A stretch of 26,508 bases of DNA from Candidatus Colicola coprequi (GTDB taxonomy: Bacteria; Bacteroidota; Bacteroidia; Bacteroidales; Paludibacteraceae). The position numbers were made by a program, and so were the translations under genes. Below, piece after piece: positions 1-7,217 of this stretch. The stretch lies in the NCBI GenBank assembly GCA_018065765.1, contig JAGHSR010000163.1, forward strand, positions 1-26,508. Direction: 5' to 3'. The notes beneath the pieces are model-generated. The model saw nothing but the letters and a program-made list of their open reading frames with translations. It made no database searches and was not told the DNA's origin. Position 1 is the stretch's first letter. Every line of letters starts with the position of its first letter.

Positions 1-44
1 ATCCTGTTGTGTAAACATGGTAGTAAAATATAAAATTTAACAAA

Positions 45-2240
45 CTATTTGATTACATTGCCCATCAAGTCATATTGAACACCATCGCGAACAATGACAA
101 GGCGCGAGTTAATAAGTTGTTTGGTTGTACCGGACAAGGCGGTATGATTCATTTCATCGAGGTCGGTGGCATCTACCACTGTCACGACACAACATGCTGT
201 TTTGCCGCCATCGGTAGTCTTGACACATATAGACGCTTCTCCTACTCCTTTAGCCATAATCTTTTGTGCCAAAGGAATGGCAGAACCTGCGCACATCACC
301 ACCCTACGGGAAGAAGTCCCCCATGAGACTGTGTTGTCGGAAGCATCTACAGGAACAATCTCAGCATGCAAAACGGCTGACTCACCTACCTTGAGAGTTA
401 GGCTATCATAGTCTAATTTAACCTCATTTACACGGATAGCGATGGGTGAATACGATGCGGTCACTCCCCAAGCGTTGACCATGGTGAAGTATCCGTTGTT
501 GTAACCGTTGTAGTCATAGGTCGAGTAACGTCCGTCTCCCACCCACGATGAGTTGTTGGCGTCGCCATATGGGTCCTGCACTACGAGCGAACCTGTCTTG
601 CCCTCTTGCAATGTCCACACACCATTAACTTTGACGCACTTGGCATCCACACGGAACGGCAAAATCAAGTGACCTCCACTCTTAGCAGATGTGATACACC
701 AACTATATGGACGGTCGGCGGCACATTCAGAACGGATAATACCCAATCCCGTGTCGTTGTGACGGGTATCTTTGATACCATTATTCTTGTAAAAGTCCAC
801 CATACGCGAGTATGGACTGTTGTTTCCATTCCACATATAACCATAAGCACCCTTGGCATTACATCCCCTACCCTCAGCGACTGATGAGAAGGTGAAACCG
901 GTGAGAGATGCCGTGTATTGCTGTCCGACGTACCACGAATAATAATTGGTTTGCCCCCACGCACAATTGGTACGACGAGAGGTAACGGCATGCTTCTCAA
1001 ACAACCCATAGTAAGCCAACAACATACAGGAAGTGGTCGGACCACATGCCACAGGACCATAGTCGTAACAACCGGCATGGGAATCAGGGGTGTCATAGAC
1101 CTGATTGATGTATGGAATATCGTAAATACCGATAGTGCCTGCCAGCTGCGTTTGTTCAGGAAGCAATCGGGGTGAAGCGATGTTGTGTTCACGACGATTG
1201 AGGTCATCTCCAAACACCATATCTGCATCCAAGGCATAGAGTATAGTCTCGTCAGCAGGATGCTGAATATCCATAACGGATAAACGACGATTGCCGTAAC
1301 TGAAAGGGACTGCTATATGAGTCTCGTCCACCACTGCCACCTGCTGAGGACACTCACGGTCGGTATCAATGATAACATGGGGGGCTGTGCCCATGAAATT
1401 GTCGGTTACAATAGATGTCCCCATATAGGCAAACACATTGCCTTCCCTATATTCGGGACGGCAATAAACAACATGCTCTTCATCAAGCCACTGAGCAGAA
1501 GAACCCTGACCGATACATGTGAACGTATTGGAAGCAACGTCATAGACAAACAACAGCCCTTTGGTCTGCTCGTAAAGCACATGCCCACCTGCCGGTGAGA
1601 TGGTATTGATATAGCAATCATTGACATCGCCAAGAGGCGTAATAGACTCATCGTCCAAATGGAGTATCATAGGAAAGCCATCACCATCGGCAAAAGCAAC
1701 GTATGAAGCATCGGGAGCGATATTGGCAATGTTAACATGCTGCTGCATATCGAATGTACGCACTTCGTCATCATGGCGAACGAGGAGTTGATTATCACGG
1801 GTATAGGCAATCGTGCCGTCGTTGGCATAAGATGGCTGACCACACTGGAAAGCAAAATCGTCCAATAAAGTCATCTCGCGAGTAGTCAGGTCCAATACGG
1901 CAGGGGCTTGTTCATCGTTGGTGTTGATATACTTGAAGGCGACCTGCGTGCCGTCAGGACTGAGGTGCATGTATCTTCCCGCACCCGGTGCAGAGACCAA
2001 TGTGGTGAGCTCGCCATCGTCAGAAATAAGGTATATCTGACTTTGACGGTTGTTCGTTGCCACGATGCCAAAGGGGGTAGAAAGAGGCATATCTATGTAA
2101 CCGAGTGAGGTTTGCAGATACACCATATCACGCGGCATAGGCATCATAGGTTCGTCCTCATCCAAAGCAGGTGCCTGAGCAAATAGCACAGAAGGAGTCA
2201 AGAGAAGAAGAGTTAAGAAAAGTTTGTTCATGTTGTTCAT
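45..2240 (-). CDS. Secreted beta-propeller / C39-like cysteine peptidase with C-terminal Big_2 domain
   Basis: This 731-residue protein begins with a Sec signal peptide (hydrophobic LFLTLLLLTPSVLFAQA), so it is exported. Residues of about 55-340 contain PD40/TolB-like propeller strands such as IYLISDDGE and HLSPDGTQVAF. A papain-like C39_2-type domain follows: IPYINQVYDTP, then the nucleophile motif ACGPTTSC (Cys399), SGGHLILPF (His524) and VVQDPYGD (Asp556), a plausible Cys-His-Asp triad. Residues of about 599-686 resemble a bacterial Ig-like (Big_2) domain (LTLKVGESAVLHAEIVP). The tail (LVIVRDGVQYDLMGNVIK) resembles short tails seen on exported Bacteroidales proteins. The start could be Met1 or Met4. 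It is a single-gene unit with its own promoter and is divergent from the tRNA. The substrate is unknown. The C39_2-type assignment is by motif only. Confidence 0.8.
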   Translation of the reverse strand: MNNMNKLFLTLLLLTPSVLFAQAPALDEDEPMMPMPRDMVYLQTSLGYIDMPLSTPFGIVATNNRQSQIYLISDDGELTTLVSAPGAGRYMHLSPDGTQVAFKYINTNDEQAPAVLDLTTREMTLLDDFAFQCGQPSYANDGTIAYTRDNQLLVRHDDEVRTFDMQQHVNIANIAPDASYVAFADGDGFPMILHLDDESITPLGDVNDCYINTISPAGGHVLYEQTKGLLFVYDVASNTFTCIGQGSSAQWLDEEHVVYCRPEYREGNVFAYMGTSIVTDNFMGTAPHVIIDTDRECPQQVAVVDETHIAVPFSYGNRRLSVMDIQHPADETILYALDADMVFGDDLNRREHNIASPRLLPEQTQLAGTIGIYDIPYINQVYDTPDSHAGCYDYGPVACGPTTSCMLLAYYGLFEKHAVTSRRTNCAWGQTNYYSWYVGQQYTASLTGFTFSSVAEGRGCNAKGAYGYMWNGNNSPYSRMVDFYKNNGIKDTRHNDTGLGIIRSECAADRPYSWCITSAKSGGHLILPFRVDAKCVKVNGVWTLQEGKTGSLVVQDPYGDANNSSWVGDGRYSTYDYNGYNNGYFTMVNAWGVTASYSPIAIRVNEVKLDYDSLTLKVGESAVLHAEIVPVDASDNTVSWGTSSRRVVMCAGSAIPLAQKIMAKGVGEASICVKTTDGGKTACCVVTVVDATDLDEMNHTALSGTTKQLINSRLVIVRDGVQYDLMGNVIK

Positions 2241-2268
2241 GGTAGATATTTTTTGTCCAACTTGCCCA

Positions 2269-2300
2269 CAAAGATACTGAATCTTTTTGGGTTTTGCAAA
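2269..2300 (-). promoter_or_regulatory. sigma-ABfr promoter of the peptidase gene
   Basis: Read on the minus strand there is TTTG (2297-2300), a 20-base spacer and TATCTTTG (2269-2276), matching the Bacteroidetes -33 TTTG / -7 TAnnTTTG consensus. It lies about 30 bases upstream of the peptidase start codon. Confidence 0.75.
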
Positions 2301-2336
2301 AAAAATAACAAAAAAACTATTTTTGAAAGAAAAAAT

Positions 2337-2367
2337 TTTGTCAATTTAGAAAAAAGCAGTACCTTTG
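2337..2367 (+). promoter_or_regulatory. sigma-ABfr promoter of tRNA-Pro
   Basis: TTTG at 2337-2340, a 19-base spacer, and TACCTTTG at 2360-2367. The tRNA begins 27 bases downstream. The promoter is back to back with the peptidase promoter in the same short AT-rich gap. Confidence 0.75.
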
Positions 2368-2393
2368 CAGCCGATTTCGTCAAAGAGGTCACT

Positions 2394-2468
2394 CGGGATG
2401 TAGTTCAGTCCGGTTAGAATGCCTGCTTTGGGAGCAGGAGGTCGTTGGTTCGAATCCAGTCATCCCGA
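2394..2468 (+). tRNA. tRNA-Pro (anticodon UGG)
   Basis: The acceptor arms CGGGATG and CATCCCG pair perfectly over 7 bp. The anticodon stem is CCTGC/GCAGG around the loop TTTGGGA, giving anticodon TGG. The T-loop is the standard TTCGAAT. The discriminator base is A and no CCA is encoded (the DNA continues CAA). The T-stem contains two G-U type pairs. A promoter precedes it and an intrinsic terminator follows, so it is a single-gene unit. Confidence 0.93.
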
Positions 2469-2499
2469 CAAGAAAATAATTCTTTTAGAATCTACAAAG

Positions 2500-2537
2500 T
2501 GCTTCAATTCCATGCAGAGTTGAAGCATTTTTGTTTC
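2500..2537 (+). terminator. Intrinsic terminator after tRNA-Pro
   Basis: TGCTTCAA (2500-2507) pairs with TTGAAGCA (2520-2527) across a 12-base loop and is followed directly by a T-rich run. Confidence 0.8.
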
Positions 2538-2564
2538 TTTTGTCTTTCTTTTTTTCTCGAGGGG

Positions 2565-2597
2565 CTCTCGACACTCTCTCGACACTCTCTCGACACT
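2565..2597. repeat. 11-bp tandem repeat, three perfect copies
   Basis: The unit CTCTCGACACT occurs three times head to tail, with a partial fourth (TGACAC). It lies between the tRNA terminator and the rhamnose promoter. I see no gene in 2469-2802; that gap holds only the terminator, this repeat, the promoter and the structured leader. Confidence 0.9.
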
Positions 2598-2660
2598 TGA
2601 CACAGTTGGTGACTAAAATCGTGGAACATTTTAGTATTTTTTGTTTTATTTGCACTTTTC

Positions 2661-2692
2661 TTTGCAGTTTCTAAAAAAATAATGTACCTTTG
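2661..2692 (+). promoter_or_regulatory. sigma-ABfr promoter of the rhamnose operon
   Basis: TTTG (2661-2664), a 20-base spacer, and TACCTTTG (2685-2692). This predicts transcription from about 2699 and a leader of about 100 bases before the rhaB start. Confidence 0.82.
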
Positions 2693-2705
2693 TGGCGATA
2701 TAGCG

Positions 2706-2769
2706 TAAAAGTGTCCTGTGGTTCCGTTGAAGGTACCTCTGCGGAACAACAAAATCAAGGAAACTTTTA
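2706..2769 (+). promoter_or_regulatory. Structured 5' leader of the rhamnose operon (two nested stems)
   Basis: The outer stem pairs TAAAAGTGTCC (2706-2716) with GGAAACTTTTA (2759-2769), 10 of 11 pairs with one G-A mismatch. The inner stem pairs GTTCCG (2721-2726) with CGGAAC (2742-2747) and closes a 15-base loop containing the palindrome AGGTACCT. The outer arms could equally be a DNA operator. I recognise no known riboswitch class. Confidence 0.5.
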
Positions 2770-2802
2770 TAAGTTGCCACGTTAATAATCTGCAAATTGA
2801 AC

Positions 2803-4167
2803 ATGAAACACTATTTGGCATTTGACTTGGGAGCCACCAGCGGGAGAGCTGTGATAGGGAGCGTATCTGCCTCAGAAACAGAATGTGAGCAGTCATGCGC
2901 ACTAAACGAAATATACCGTTTTGACACACCTCTTATCCAACAAGACGGACATCTTTATTGGGACTTTGAGCAATTGTTCGCTGAAATAAAAACAGGTCTG
3001 AACAAAGCGGCACAAACAGGACTGAAAATTGAGTCCGTGGGCATTGACACATGGGGAGTGGATGTTCTGTTCATAGGTTCCGACGGACAGCCATTGGGCA
3101 TGCCATATGCCTATCGTGACCCACAAACCGTGCTTGCACCTGAACATTTCTTTCAAAACGTTATGCCGGCAGAACAATTGTACGCACGCACGGGTATCCA
3201 AATAATGAATATCAACACTCTCTTTCAACTTTACGCTCTCCGTCAGCGCAAAGACCCCATGCTGATGCAGGCAGATAAGATTCTGTTCTTGCCCGATGCC
3301 ATCAACTACATGCTGACCGGACGCATGGCTACCGAATACACCATAGCCTCCACCTCACAACTGCTCAATGCTCACACCCATCAGTTTGACAAGGATTTGC
3401 TACAGCGCATCGGTCTTGATGAGAACCTATTTGCCCCCACGATAGAACCCGGCACGTTGATAGGAACCATTCGTCCCTCGATAGCGAGCGAATGTGATTG
3501 TCCCCAATGGCCGGTGATTGCCGTTGCAGGGCATGATACGGCTTCCGCTGTAGCAGCAGTACACGGCAATAAACATGCCGCCTACCTCAGTTCCGGGACA
3601 TGGTCTCTTTTGGGTGTAGAATTGGACGAACCGATTCTGACCGCCGAAGCACAACAACTGAATATAACCAACGAAGGCGGCATAGAGGGTACTATACGTT
3701 TCCTGAAAAACATAACCGGCATGTGGCTGGTGGAGAATCTGCTGACCGAATGGAGCCAAAAACAAAACGGCAATAAACTCCCCTACTCCGAAGTGGTTCG
3801 CCTCGCCCAAGAGGCTGAATGTCCATGTCTGATTAACCCTGACGATACGATGTTTGCTGCTCCGGAATCTATGGAAACGGCTATTCTATCTTACTGCACG
3901 CAACACAACCTGCGCCAACCACAGACACAAGGGGAATTCCTGCGATGCGTATTTGAGAGTCTGGCACACCGATATGCCGAAGTGCTGAAACAGATACAAT
4001 CGTTGCTTCCTTACACAATAGATGAACTGCATATAATAGGAGGAGGTTCCAAGAACACTTTCCTAAACGAACTGACCGCTCAGGCTACCGGCTTGACCGT
4101 TATCCAAGGTCCTGCCGAAGCCACAGCCACAGGCAATATCCTTGTACAAGCAAAAACTAATAACTGA
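2803..4167 (+). CDS. rhaB: Rhamnulokinase
   Basis: FGGY-family sugar kinase that phosphorylates L-rhamnulose to L-rhamnulose-1-phosphate in the cytoplasm. The N-terminal phosphate-binding motif DLGATSGR follows the first few residues. IDTWGVDV, the substrate-side AGHDTASAV, the SSGTWSLLG motif and the C-terminal adenine-site motif IIGGGSKN are all present in family order. The length is 454 residues, near the usual 460-490. I chose ATG at 2803 rather than the in-frame TTG six bases upstream because MKHYLAFDLG matches the family N-terminus. First gene of the operon; rhaA starts 7 bases after its stop codon. Confidence 0.95.
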   Translation: MKHYLAFDLGATSGRAVIGSVSASETECEQSCALNEIYRFDTPLIQQDGHLYWDFEQLFAEIKTGLNKAAQTGLKIESVGIDTWGVDVLFIGSDGQPLGMPYAYRDPQTVLAPEHFFQNVMPAEQLYARTGIQIMNINTLFQLYALRQRKDPMLMQADKILFLPDAINYMLTGRMATEYTIASTSQLLNAHTHQFDKDLLQRIGLDENLFAPTIEPGTLIGTIRPSIASECDCPQWPVIAVAGHDTASAVAAVHGNKHAAYLSSGTWSLLGVELDEPILTAEAQQLNITNEGGIEGTIRFLKNITGMWLVENLLTEWSQKQNGNKLPYSEVVRLAQEAECPCLINPDDTMFAAPESMETAILSYCTQHNLRQPQTQGEFLRCVFESLAHRYAEVLKQIQSLLPYTIDELHIIGGGSKNTFLNELTAQATGLTVIQGPAEATATGNILVQAKTNN

Positions 4168-4174
4168 TATACCC

Positions 4175-5428
4175 ATGACTAACGAAACGATTATTGCTGC
4201 TTATCAGCAGGCAAAAGAACGGTATGCTGCATTAGGCATTGATACCGACAAAGCATTGAACCAATTGGAACAGATTCACCTGTCGCTCCATTGCTGGCAA
4301 ACGGATGACGTTACCGGATTTGAACAAAGCGGAGAAGCACTATCCGGCGGCATTCAGGCTACCGGCAACTATCCCGGTAAGGCACGTAATATAGATGAAG
4401 TGCGCCAAGATATAGAATACGTAAAAACACTTATCCCGGGAGACCATCGTCTCAGTCTGCATGCCATATATGGCGATTTCAAGGGAAAGAAAGTGGACCG
4501 TGACCAAATAGAACCGTGCCACTTCCAAAGCTGGATAGATTGGGCGAAGGCCAACAATATGAAATTGGACTTCAACTCCACCAGTTTTTCTCACCCGAAG
4601 AGCGGCAACATGACCTTATCACACCGCGATCAAGGTATCCGCGATTTCTGGATTGAGCATACCATTCGCAGCCGTAAGATTGCCGAAGAGATGGGACGAC
4701 AACTGGGAAGCCCTGCATGCCATAACCTATGGATTCATGACGGGAGCAAAGACATAACTGTGGACCGCTACCTCTACCGCAGCAATCTGAAAGAATCGTT
4801 AGACAAAATATTTGCCGTTAAATGTCCCAATGTGAAAGATGCAGTAGAATGCAAGTTATTTGGAACAGGACTGGAGAGTTTCACCGTCGGTTCGCATGAG
4901 TTCTATATGGGCTATGCGGTTCAGAATGGTATCATGGCCACGATGGATATGGGACACTTTCATCCCACCGAAGAAGTCTATGATAAACTATCTGCCTTGC
5001 TGCTCTTCTCCAAAGAGATATTGTTACACGTATCGCGTCCTGTACGTTGGGATTCAGACCATGTGGTTATTCTCAACGATAGTTTGACCATGTTGGCACA
5101 AGAAATCGTTTGGGCTAACGCATTGGATCGCGTCAACTATGGTTTGGACTATTTTGACGCATCGCTCAATCGAATAGGTGCCTACGTAATCGGCAGCCGC
5201 GCTACGCAAAAAGCCTTCTTGCAAGCTCTTTTGTCACCAATCGACCGTTTGCGCAAAGCGGAAGCAGAAGAAAACTTCTTTGAGCGTCTGGCTCTATTGG
5301 AAGAAGCTAAGGGGTTACCTTGGAATGATGTCTATAACTACTTCTGTCTGACACACAACGTGCCCGTAGCAGAAGGCTACATAGCAGAAATACATAATTA
5401 CGAACACAATGTTTTGAGTAAACGATGA
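4175..5428 (+). CDS. rhaA: L-rhamnose isomerase
   Basis: Converts L-rhamnose to L-rhamnulose using divalent metals, with a TIM-barrel fold in the cytoplasm. The 417-residue product is close to the 419 of E. coli RhaA. Family segments are visible: LHCWQTDDVTGFE near the N-terminus, the ATGNYPGKARN loop, LDFNSTSFSHPKSG, LWIHDGSKDITVDR, and the metal-region motifs MDMGHFHPTEE and DSDHVVILND. Translation from ATG 4175 (MTNETIIAAY) fits the family; the in-frame extension upstream overlaps rhaB and is not expected. The stop codon overlaps the rhaT start as ATGA. Confidence 0.96.
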   Translation: MTNETIIAAYQQAKERYAALGIDTDKALNQLEQIHLSLHCWQTDDVTGFEQSGEALSGGIQATGNYPGKARNIDEVRQDIEYVKTLIPGDHRLSLHAIYGDFKGKKVDRDQIEPCHFQSWIDWAKANNMKLDFNSTSFSHPKSGNMTLSHRDQGIRDFWIEHTIRSRKIAEEMGRQLGSPACHNLWIHDGSKDITVDRYLYRSNLKESLDKIFAVKCPNVKDAVECKLFGTGLESFTVGSHEFYMGYAVQNGIMATMDMGHFHPTEEVYDKLSALLLFSKEILLHVSRPVRWDSDHVVILNDSLTMLAQEIVWANALDRVNYGLDYFDASLNRIGAYVIGSRATQKAFLQALLSPIDRLRKAEAEENFFERLALLEEAKGLPWNDVYNYFCLTHNVPVAEGYIAEIHNYEHNVLSKR

Positions 5429-6450
5429 AAACACTGCTTGCCTTATTGATTATTGCAATCGGCAGTTTGGGACAATCCAGTTCTTATGTGCCCATCAACA
5501 AAGTACGCAACTGGTCATGGGAATGTTTTTGGCTCATTCAGGGTTGCTTTGCTTGGTTGATATTTCCATGGTTGGGTGCCGTATGCAGCCTGCCTGACAA
5601 TCTGAGTTTGATAGCACTGTATTCGTCAGTCCCCGTATGGAAATCCATTTTATACGGTTCTCTGTGGGGTATTGGCGGATTGACCTTCGGACTGAGTATG
5701 AGGTATTTGGGAGTGGCATTGGGACAAAGCATCGCCTTGGGCACCTGTTCCGCCTTTGGCACTCTGTTACCCGCCCTATTCGCGGGTACAGACCTATTGC
5801 ATGGACAAGGACTCATCCTGCTGGTGGGTGTATGTATTACCCTCGCCGGCATAACAATCATCGGCTATGCCGGTTCGCTCCGCACAAAAGGACTGAGCGA
5901 AGAAGAGCAACGAGAAGCCATTAAAGATTTTGCCCTTACCAAAGGTCTCTTGGTAGCCCTGTTGGCAGGTGTGATGAGCGCTTGCTTCGCTTTGGGTCTG
6001 GATGCCGGACAAGGTATTCGCGACAACATGGCCGCAGCCGGTGCCAATAATCTACTGGCCGGACTGCCCGTTATCCTGCTGGTCACAGTAGGCGGATTCA
6101 TCACCAATGCCATATATTGTCTTTATCAAAATACCAAGAATAGGACATTTAAGGAATATGTGCAAATTTCAGCGGGTGACAAAGTAAATAATATCTTGCT
6201 GTGCGCCTTGGCGGGCTTGTTGTGGTATTCACAGTTCTTCGGGCTTGAATTGGGTAAAAGCCTCATGACCGACACACCTGTATTGCTCGCTTTCTCCTGG
6301 TGCATACTGATGTCATTGAATATATTATTCTCCAATTTGTGGGGGCTCGTTCTGCACGAGTGGAAAGGAGCTAAACCTATCACCTTGGTTGTTCTGGGCA
6401 TCGGCTTAATGGTATTGTTATTCTCTGTATTTTTTCCTTCTCTTATATGA
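5425..6450 (+). CDS. rhaT: L-rhamnose/H+ symporter
   Basis: A 341-residue inner-membrane protein of the RhaT family within the drug/metabolite transporter superfamily, with about ten hydrophobic helices. The N-terminal region (SSSYVPINKVRNWSWECFW) corresponds to the E. coli RhaT segment with a KKVKKWSWE-like motif. Length (E. coli 344) and context agree. It imports L-rhamnose coupled to protons. Both ends overlap neighbours by four bases (ATGA with rhaA upstream and with rhaD downstream), suggesting translational coupling and balanced expression. Confidence 0.95.
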   Translation: MKTLLALLIIAIGSLGQSSSYVPINKVRNWSWECFWLIQGCFAWLIFPWLGAVCSLPDNLSLIALYSSVPVWKSILYGSLWGIGGLTFGLSMRYLGVALGQSIALGTCSAFGTLLPALFAGTDLLHGQGLILLVGVCITLAGITIIGYAGSLRTKGLSEEEQREAIKDFALTKGLLVALLAGVMSACFALGLDAGQGIRDNMAAAGANNLLAGLPVILLVTVGGFITNAIYCLYQNTKNRTFKEYVQISAGDKVNNILLCALAGLLWYSQFFGLELGKSLMTDTPVLLAFSWCILMSLNILFSNLWGLVLHEWKGAKPITLVVLGIGLMVLLFSVFFPSLI

Positions 6451-7217
6451 AACATATTATAGAACAAGTTGCCCAAGTAGCCGGGTATCTCTGGCAAAAA
6501 GGATGGGCTGAACGTAATGGCGGTAATATTTCGTACAACATGAGTGAGTTTGCACCCGCGCTGAATGAAATACCTGCTATCTCTGAACCGATAGCCATCG
6601 GACTTTCCGTACCAAAATTAGCAGGAGGATATTTCCTCGTAACCGGCACCGGACGCCGTATGCGCTATGTAGAATCCGCTCCCATGGACAACATGTCCAT
6701 CATTCGTATTTTGCCCGATGGACAGCACTATGTCATTGTGGCTGAAAAGGATATCCGTCCCACCAGTGAACTGCCCACACACCTGTTGGTGCACAATTTC
6801 CTACAGACCGAGAAACCCTCAAACAAGGCAGTGATACACACCCACCCTATTGAGTTGGTGGCTATGTCGCACAACCGCGCTTTTCTCACAAAGGATGTAC
6901 TGACCCATCTGTTATGGTCTATGATTCCTGAAACACGCGCTTTCTGTCCCAAAGGATTGGGCATTGTGCCATACACCCTACCCGGTTCGGTGGAACTGGC
7001 ACAGAAGACTCTGGATGAACTGCACGACTACGACGTTGTGATGTGGGAAAAACACGGTGTCGTGGCAGTCGGACCGGATGCAGTGGAGGCATTTGACAGA
7101 ATCGATGTCCTCAACAAATCTGCCCAGATATATCGCGATGCGCGAGCTATGGGATTCATACCCGAAGGTATGTCCACAGACCAAATGAACGAACTAAAAC
7201 AAGCATTTAACCTATGA
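6447..7217 (+). CDS. rhaD: Rhamnulose-1-phosphate aldolase
   Basis: Class II zinc aldolase that splits L-rhamnulose-1-phosphate into dihydroxyacetone phosphate and L-lactaldehyde. The zinc ligands are visible in HTHP (His131, His133) and EKHG (His203). Glu108 in PTSELPTH matches the catalytic glutamate of E. coli RhaD (Glu117; zinc ligands 141, 143 and 212). The N-terminal NGGNISYN and TGTGRRMR are the phosphate-binding segments. Length is 256 residues against 274 in E. coli. It overlaps rhaT and the GH78 gene by ATGA on each side. No lactaldehyde reductase or rhamnose mutarotase is in the operon, so those steps must be encoded elsewhere. Confidence 0.95.
   Translation: MKHIIEQVAQVAGYLWQKGWAERNGGNISYNMSEFAPALNEIPAISEPIAIGLSVPKLAGGYFLVTGTGRRMRYVESAPMDNMSIIRILPDGQHYVIVAEKDIRPTSELPTHLLVHNFLQTEKPSNKAVIHTHPIELVAMSHNRAFLTKDVLTHLLWSMIPETRAFCPKGLGIVPYTLPGSVELAQKTLDELHDYDVVMWEKHGVVAVGPDAVEAFDRIDVLNKSAQIYRDARAMGFIPEGMSTDQMNELKQAFNL

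Noticed and set aside
45..2240. C10 (streptopain) peptidase or type IX secretion tail
   Set aside because: The Cys motif ACGPTTSC fits C39_2-type proteins better, and the short end does not show a full type IX sorting domain.
2706..2769. Known riboswitch in the rhamnose leader
   Set aside because: The pairing is real but I match it to no established riboswitch class.
2394..2802. Integration site at the tRNA-Pro 3' end
   Set aside because: No integrase and no direct repeat of the tRNA 3' end were seen in the window; ordinary promoter and operon follow.
2504..2929. 141-codon minus-strand frame
   Set aside because: It covers the tandem repeat, the rhamnose promoter and leader and the start of rhaB, with no domain-like sequence.
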